Assembly: GCA_938029725.1 (NCBI GenBank)
Contig: CALHGE010000022.1
Span: 1-64,000 of the forward strand
Source of the DNA: an uncultured Flavobacteriaceae bacterium
GTDB lineage: Bacteria > Bacteroidota > Bacteroidia > Flavobacteriales > Flavobacteriaceae
DNA: 64,000 bases
Direction: 5' to 3'
The position numbers and the translations under genes are program-made. The notes beneath the pieces are model-generated. The model was not told the DNA's origin, searched no databases, and worked only from the letters and a program-made list of their open reading frames with translations. Of this stretch, positions 60,321-64,000 are shown piece after piece. The first letter of the stretch is position 1, and every line of letters begins with the position of its first letter.

Positions 60321-61262
60321 TTAGTTTACTATTGTAGCAAAATCTGTTACGGTGATTTCTTTTACAAAATCAGCAATTTCTTTTAATCCTAAGAAATGGT
60401 CAGCCATTGCTGGATCTGGATTTACATGGTTAAAATTACGATGTCTCCAAAAAGTCATAGCAGCTGCCGCATAGACTGTAAAAGCTTGCAAGGAAAGCTT
60501 TTCTAATGCATCTAATTCTATTTCTTGTTGATAGCCATTTAAAAGAGCACTCGCTTTATTTAGGTTTAAGGCTTGTCCGTCACAGCAGAGGCCAACCAAG
60601 GTCATGCCGATATCAAAAACACGGTAATAATTAGTTGCTTCTTCAAAATCCATAATAAAGGCAGCAGTACCAAAGTCACTTACTATGATGTTGCTGAAAA
60701 AAATATCACTATGAATTAAAGATTTTGGCAATTCTTCAGTCATGAAAGGTTGAATAAAATTCTTAATTCCATTTAGCCATAGTTCAAAATCAGAATTTGC
60801 AGCATAGTGGCCCACTTCATCAAAATATTCTATTCCATAGTTCAAAATTTTCGGCAAGTAGGCTGGGATTTCTATTTGATGTAATCTGCCCATTTCTTTT
60901 CCAATCACGTTCAAAATATCACTTGAAAGATTGGCTATAATTTCACCCTCAAGAAAGACTTTAAGCATTACAGGCTTTTCCTTCCAGTTTGAAATAAGAG
61001 CATTGTTACTGGTCCGTACCAATTTTGAGCTTTCGAAACCGTTTTTCGCTAGATGCTCGAGTAAATACGCTAGTTCTTCCGCCCTTTGTGCGGTTTTTTG
61101 CTCGCAAATTGTTAGCACAAATTTGCCCTTCTCAGTTGTAATCAGATAATTTGTATTTTCTGAGCCACCACTTAAAACGGAAAATGATTTTACAATTCGG
61201 ATACTATACTGACGGCAGACTTCGCTAATATCTGCAAGATCTAAAATAGAATATTGTGACAT
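60321..61262 (-). CDS. Homoserine kinase-like aminoglycoside phosphotransferase-fold kinase (ThrB type II)
   Basis: LSGGSENTNYLITTEKGKFVLT; LIHSDIFFSNI; IMDFEEA; 2 bp from thrC. Confidence 0.82.
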   Translation of the reverse strand: MSQYSILDLADISEVCRQYSIRIVKSFSVLSGGSENTNYLITTEKGKFVLTICEQKTAQRAEELAYLLEHLAKNGFESSKLVRTSNNALISNWKEKPVMLKVFLEGEIIANLSSDILNVIGKEMGRLHQIEIPAYLPKILNYGIEYFDEVGHYAANSDFELWLNGIKNFIQPFMTEELPKSLIHSDIFFSNIIVSDFGTAAFIMDFEEATNYYRVFDIGMTLVGLCCDGQALNLNKASALLNGYQQEIELDALEKLSLQAFTVYAAAAMTFWRHRNFNHVNPDPAMADHFLGLKEIADFVKEITVTDFATIVN

Positions 61263-61263
61263 T

Positions 61264-62721
61264 TTAAGCTTTGTTATTGTGTTTTAAATCCCAATCCGTT
61301 GTCATAACATTCAAAAGCGCCTCTTCTAAATATGAATGATCACACAAATACACCTTTTCACATTTCGTTTTGGCTTCTTCTATGGAATCGTGTTTGCCTT
61401 CTTCTGGAATATGGCGTGTTTGTAAGGCTTCTTTTATAACCTGTGGAAATTTGGCAGGGTGAGCGGTAGCCAGGCAAATAAGTTTTTTATCACCGAGTTT
61501 ATCTTTTAGAACATCTGCTGCTGCAACGGCAACAGCCCCATGTGGGTCTAGTAAATAATTCTCTTTGGTATACATCTCATGTATCATTTCTAAGGTTCTT
61601 TTATCAGAAATGCTCACAGATAAAAACCCTTGAGAATATGAACTGTAGGTTTCGTTATCAAACTGAACCTTTCCTTTATGCATGAACTCTGTAGACCAAT
61701 CATTAATTTTTTTCGCATCTTGGTCGACGCAGAAATACAAAAACCTCCAAAAGTTATAGGGAATTAAAATATCTATTGCAGAGGATGGTGTTTCGAAAAT
61801 TGCTTGCTTAGAGAACAGTCCTTCAGAAAAAATGCGATGTAAACAGGCATTTGTATTGTTTGCAACAACAAACTTAGTGATGGGTAAACCCATTTTTCGA
61901 GCTAAGCCACCGGCACATAAGTTACCAAAAGCTCCTGAAGGTACTGACATATTAATTTCTTCACCAACGAAGTCAACCACCTGAAGGTATCCATAAAAAT
62001 AATGAACAGTCTGCATCATAATACGCCCCCAATTGATGGAATTTACGCTACTCAAATGAACTTTGTCTTTAAATGGAATATTGGCATACAATTTAGCAAT
62101 AACCAAATCAAGGTCATCACCACCATCAGGACAGTTTGATACGCCTACCGGGTGAACGTTGGCATGAGGCAAAGTAGTCATTTGTCGTTCTTGCTCCTCA
62201 GTAATAAGCCCCTTTGGGTATAATACCCAGGCCGACAAGTTTGATTTTCCTGCCGTAAAAAATGCGGTTGCCGGCCCTGTGTCACCTGTTGTTGCTACAA
62301 TCAATGATTTATACTCGTTTTTTCTTTTTAGGAAAAAATCAACTAAGTTCACTAAAAAGGCCAGACCAACATCTTTAAAAGAAATCGTTGGCCCGTAAAA
62401 CAACTCCATGATATAAGTCTCCTTTTTTGACTTTAATTGATGTAAGGGTATAATAGATGACTTTTCAAAAGGAGCGTAGGCTGTTCGAAGTAAGGCCTTT
62501 AATTCAACTTCAGAAATAACGGAACGATCAATGAATAGAGATAAAATTTCAAATGCCAAATCAATGTAGCCTAGCTGCTTCCATTTTTTTAACTGCTCTA
62601 AGGATATTTTCGGAAGACTAGTAGGCACATATAAGCCTCCATCAACTGCAAAACCGTCAAGTATGGCTGTTTCAAAATCTACGGCTGCGCCTCCTCCTTT
62701 ATTACTTACATACTGTATCAT
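61264..62721 (-). CDS. thrC: Threonine synthase
   Basis: FYGPTISFKDVGLAFL, VATTGDTGPATA, SVNSINWGRIM, VPSGAFGNL. Confidence 0.95.
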   Translation of the reverse strand: MIQYVSNKGGGAAVDFETAILDGFAVDGGLYVPTSLPKISLEQLKKWKQLGYIDLAFEILSLFIDRSVISEVELKALLRTAYAPFEKSSIIPLHQLKSKKETYIMELFYGPTISFKDVGLAFLVNLVDFFLKRKNEYKSLIVATTGDTGPATAFFTAGKSNLSAWVLYPKGLITEEQERQMTTLPHANVHPVGVSNCPDGGDDLDLVIAKLYANIPFKDKVHLSSVNSINWGRIMMQTVHYFYGYLQVVDFVGEEINMSVPSGAFGNLCAGGLARKMGLPITKFVVANNTNACLHRIFSEGLFSKQAIFETPSSAIDILIPYNFWRFLYFCVDQDAKKINDWSTEFMHKGKVQFDNETYSSYSQGFLSVSISDKRTLEMIHEMYTKENYLLDPHGAVAVAAADVLKDKLGDKKLICLATAHPAKFPQVIKEALQTRHIPEEGKHDSIEEAKTKCEKVYLCDHSYLEEALLNVMTTDWDLKHNNKA

Positions 62722-62727
62722 TTACTG

Positions 62728-63681
62728 CTAATTATCTTGTTCATGATTTAGGTAAACTGCAGTAGTTATCATAATGTCTTGAACAGCCACACCTGTAAGG
62801 TCAACTACGCTTATTTGATTGTCATTAATTCTTTGAAAATCAGAGCTTTGAATAGCGCTACCTAGTTCTATTATTTTATTATTAGAAATAGCTCCTTTCG
62901 TAACCGCTTGGTATATTTCACCTCTTGTTTGGCTTTGTGAAATACTGTCTGCGATAACTAAATCAGCCTTTTTAAGAATAGTACTATCTAGCTCTTGCTT
63001 GGCTGATGTATCTGAACCAACTGCAGTAATATGTGTACCTGGTCTAATATCCTTGGCATTAAGAAGCCTTAGCTCAGATGGGGTAGTGGTCACAATCAAA
63101 TTACAGTTTTGAGCGACCTCTGAAGCTGATTCAGCAATATGAATATCGAAATCGTCGCTGAGTTCTTTTTGAAACTTCGTGGCATTTGCTGCTGTTCGGC
63201 CCCAAACCCACACTGTTTTACAAGGCTTGATTTTCTGTAGATATTGCAATTGCATTTTAGCCTGAGTACCAGTTCCAATAATACCAATAGCTTCCACATT
63301 TTTTGGAGCAAAATACTTCGCAGCAACAGCACCTGCAGCTGCAGTTCGTACATCTGTCAAATAACCTTCATCTAATAAGACAGCTACGGTTTCTCCAGTT
63401 TTTTGATTGAATAACAGCATCATACCTTGACTAGATGCTAGGCCTAAATTTTTATTTTCATAAAAACCTGATGCGATTTTGATGACGTAAAAATCATCAT
63501 TTTTAATATATCCATATTTGATATGAACATCTCCTGGCGGATTTTCAAATAAGAGTTCGCCAACCGGAGGCACTACTGTATTTCCATTGCTGTATTGCCG
63601 AAAACCCTCTTCCATGGCCGCGACAACATCCACTTTTTCTAAAAGGGATTTTATTTTTTCTAACGCAATAACTTTTACCAT
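62728..63681 (-). CDS. Ornithine cyclodeaminase/mu-crystallin family protein
   Basis: GIIGTGTQAKMQLQYL, LTDVRTAAAGAVAAKYF; start trimmed to MVKVIALEK. Confidence 0.88.
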   Translation of the reverse strand: MVKVIALEKIKSLLEKVDVVAAMEEGFRQYSNGNTVVPPVGELLFENPPGDVHIKYGYIKNDDFYVIKIASGFYENKNLGLASSQGMMLLFNQKTGETVAVLLDEGYLTDVRTAAAGAVAAKYFAPKNVEAIGIIGTGTQAKMQLQYLQKIKPCKTVWVWGRTAANATKFQKELSDDFDIHIAESASEVAQNCNLIVTTTPSELRLLNAKDIRPGTHITAVGSDTSAKQELDSTILKKADLVIADSISQSQTRGEIYQAVTKGAISNNKIIELGSAIQSSDFQRINDNQISVVDLTGVAVQDIMITTAVYLNHEQDN

Positions 63682-63723
63682 AAAAAATTGTATTTGAGCT
63701 TTTAAAAAAAGTACAAAGAAAAA

Positions 63724-63770
63724 ACCTCCGTACACCAAACTAACTGTTGTTAGCTAAGGTGTACGGAGGT
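63724..63770 (-). terminator. Strong hairpin ACCTCCGTACACC / GGTGTACGGAGGT with inner CTAAC/GTTAG stem; T-tract on minus strand
   Basis: Perfect 13-bp arms read directly; minus-strand continuation TTTTTTCTTTG. Confidence 0.8.
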
Positions 63771-63869
63771 CGCTCCAGAAATAATCAACTTATATTCCCA
63801 ATTTCTTCCTTATGCTAGAATAGAAGCAGGTAGCGACTAGCTACATCGTAAATATATCATTATTTTTTT

Positions 63870-64000
63870 CTATTTTGAAGCGAATCTCATAATTCCATAT
63901 GCCCAGGCAATAAAAAGGAATTGAAATGGCAAACGAATTAACGCGGCCTGATGACTTCCGATAGCCGGAGTATCTGAAAAAACATCCCAAACATGAATAG
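63870..64000 (-). CDS. C-terminal part of a membrane protein (...HVWDVFSDTPAIGSHQAALIRLPFQFLFIAWAYGIMRFASK), 5' end outside window
   Basis: Open frame to window edge; stop at 63870-63872; terminator downstream. Confidence 0.6.
   Translation of the reverse strand, partial: IHVWDVFSDTPAIGSHQAALIRLPFQFLFIAWAYGIMRFASK

Overview
This looks like a chromosomal window from a Flavobacteriaceae (Bacteroidota) genome: AT-rich, A-rich leaders instead of clear Shine-Dalgarno sites, a short RpoD-type primary sigma factor, a T9SS C-terminal sorting domain, and many SusD-less lipoproteins and M14 peptidases. Most of it is housekeeping: truA, corA, a cysE/cysM-type pair, a dipeptidase, rpoD, menB, rlmF, thrC and a thrB-like kinase, and helicases. 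I saw no rRNA, tRNA, CRISPR array, IS element or prophage. Less ordinary content: (1) a tight six-gene operon (13.9-24.2 kb) joining a soluble hybrid histidine kinase, a lone receiver, a membrane-anchored HEAT/acidic-linker protein, a processive GT2, an LTA-synthase-like phosphotransferase with C-terminal TPRs and a YaiO-like outer-membrane barrel, facing a convergent ILEI/FAM3-like plus GDPD-like protein. I read this as a candidate phosphorelay-controlled, possibly glycerophosphate-decorated, exopolysaccharide system. (2) Two sets of very small ORFs absent from the supplied ORF track: a tandem pair of paralogous 32-aa acidic peptides (26.05-26.28 kb) and a minus-strand array of four 28-37-aa peptides, at least two clearly paralogous (ISKSxIWNxxRRY), ending at a strong terminator and preceded by an inverted repeat (48.85-49.61 kb). 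(3) Further small ORFs, a MITE-like inverted-repeat element, a Zn-ribbon-SDR fusion lacking the catalytic Tyr, and an in-frame signal-peptide duplication. All assignments come from reading the sequence; no searches were run.
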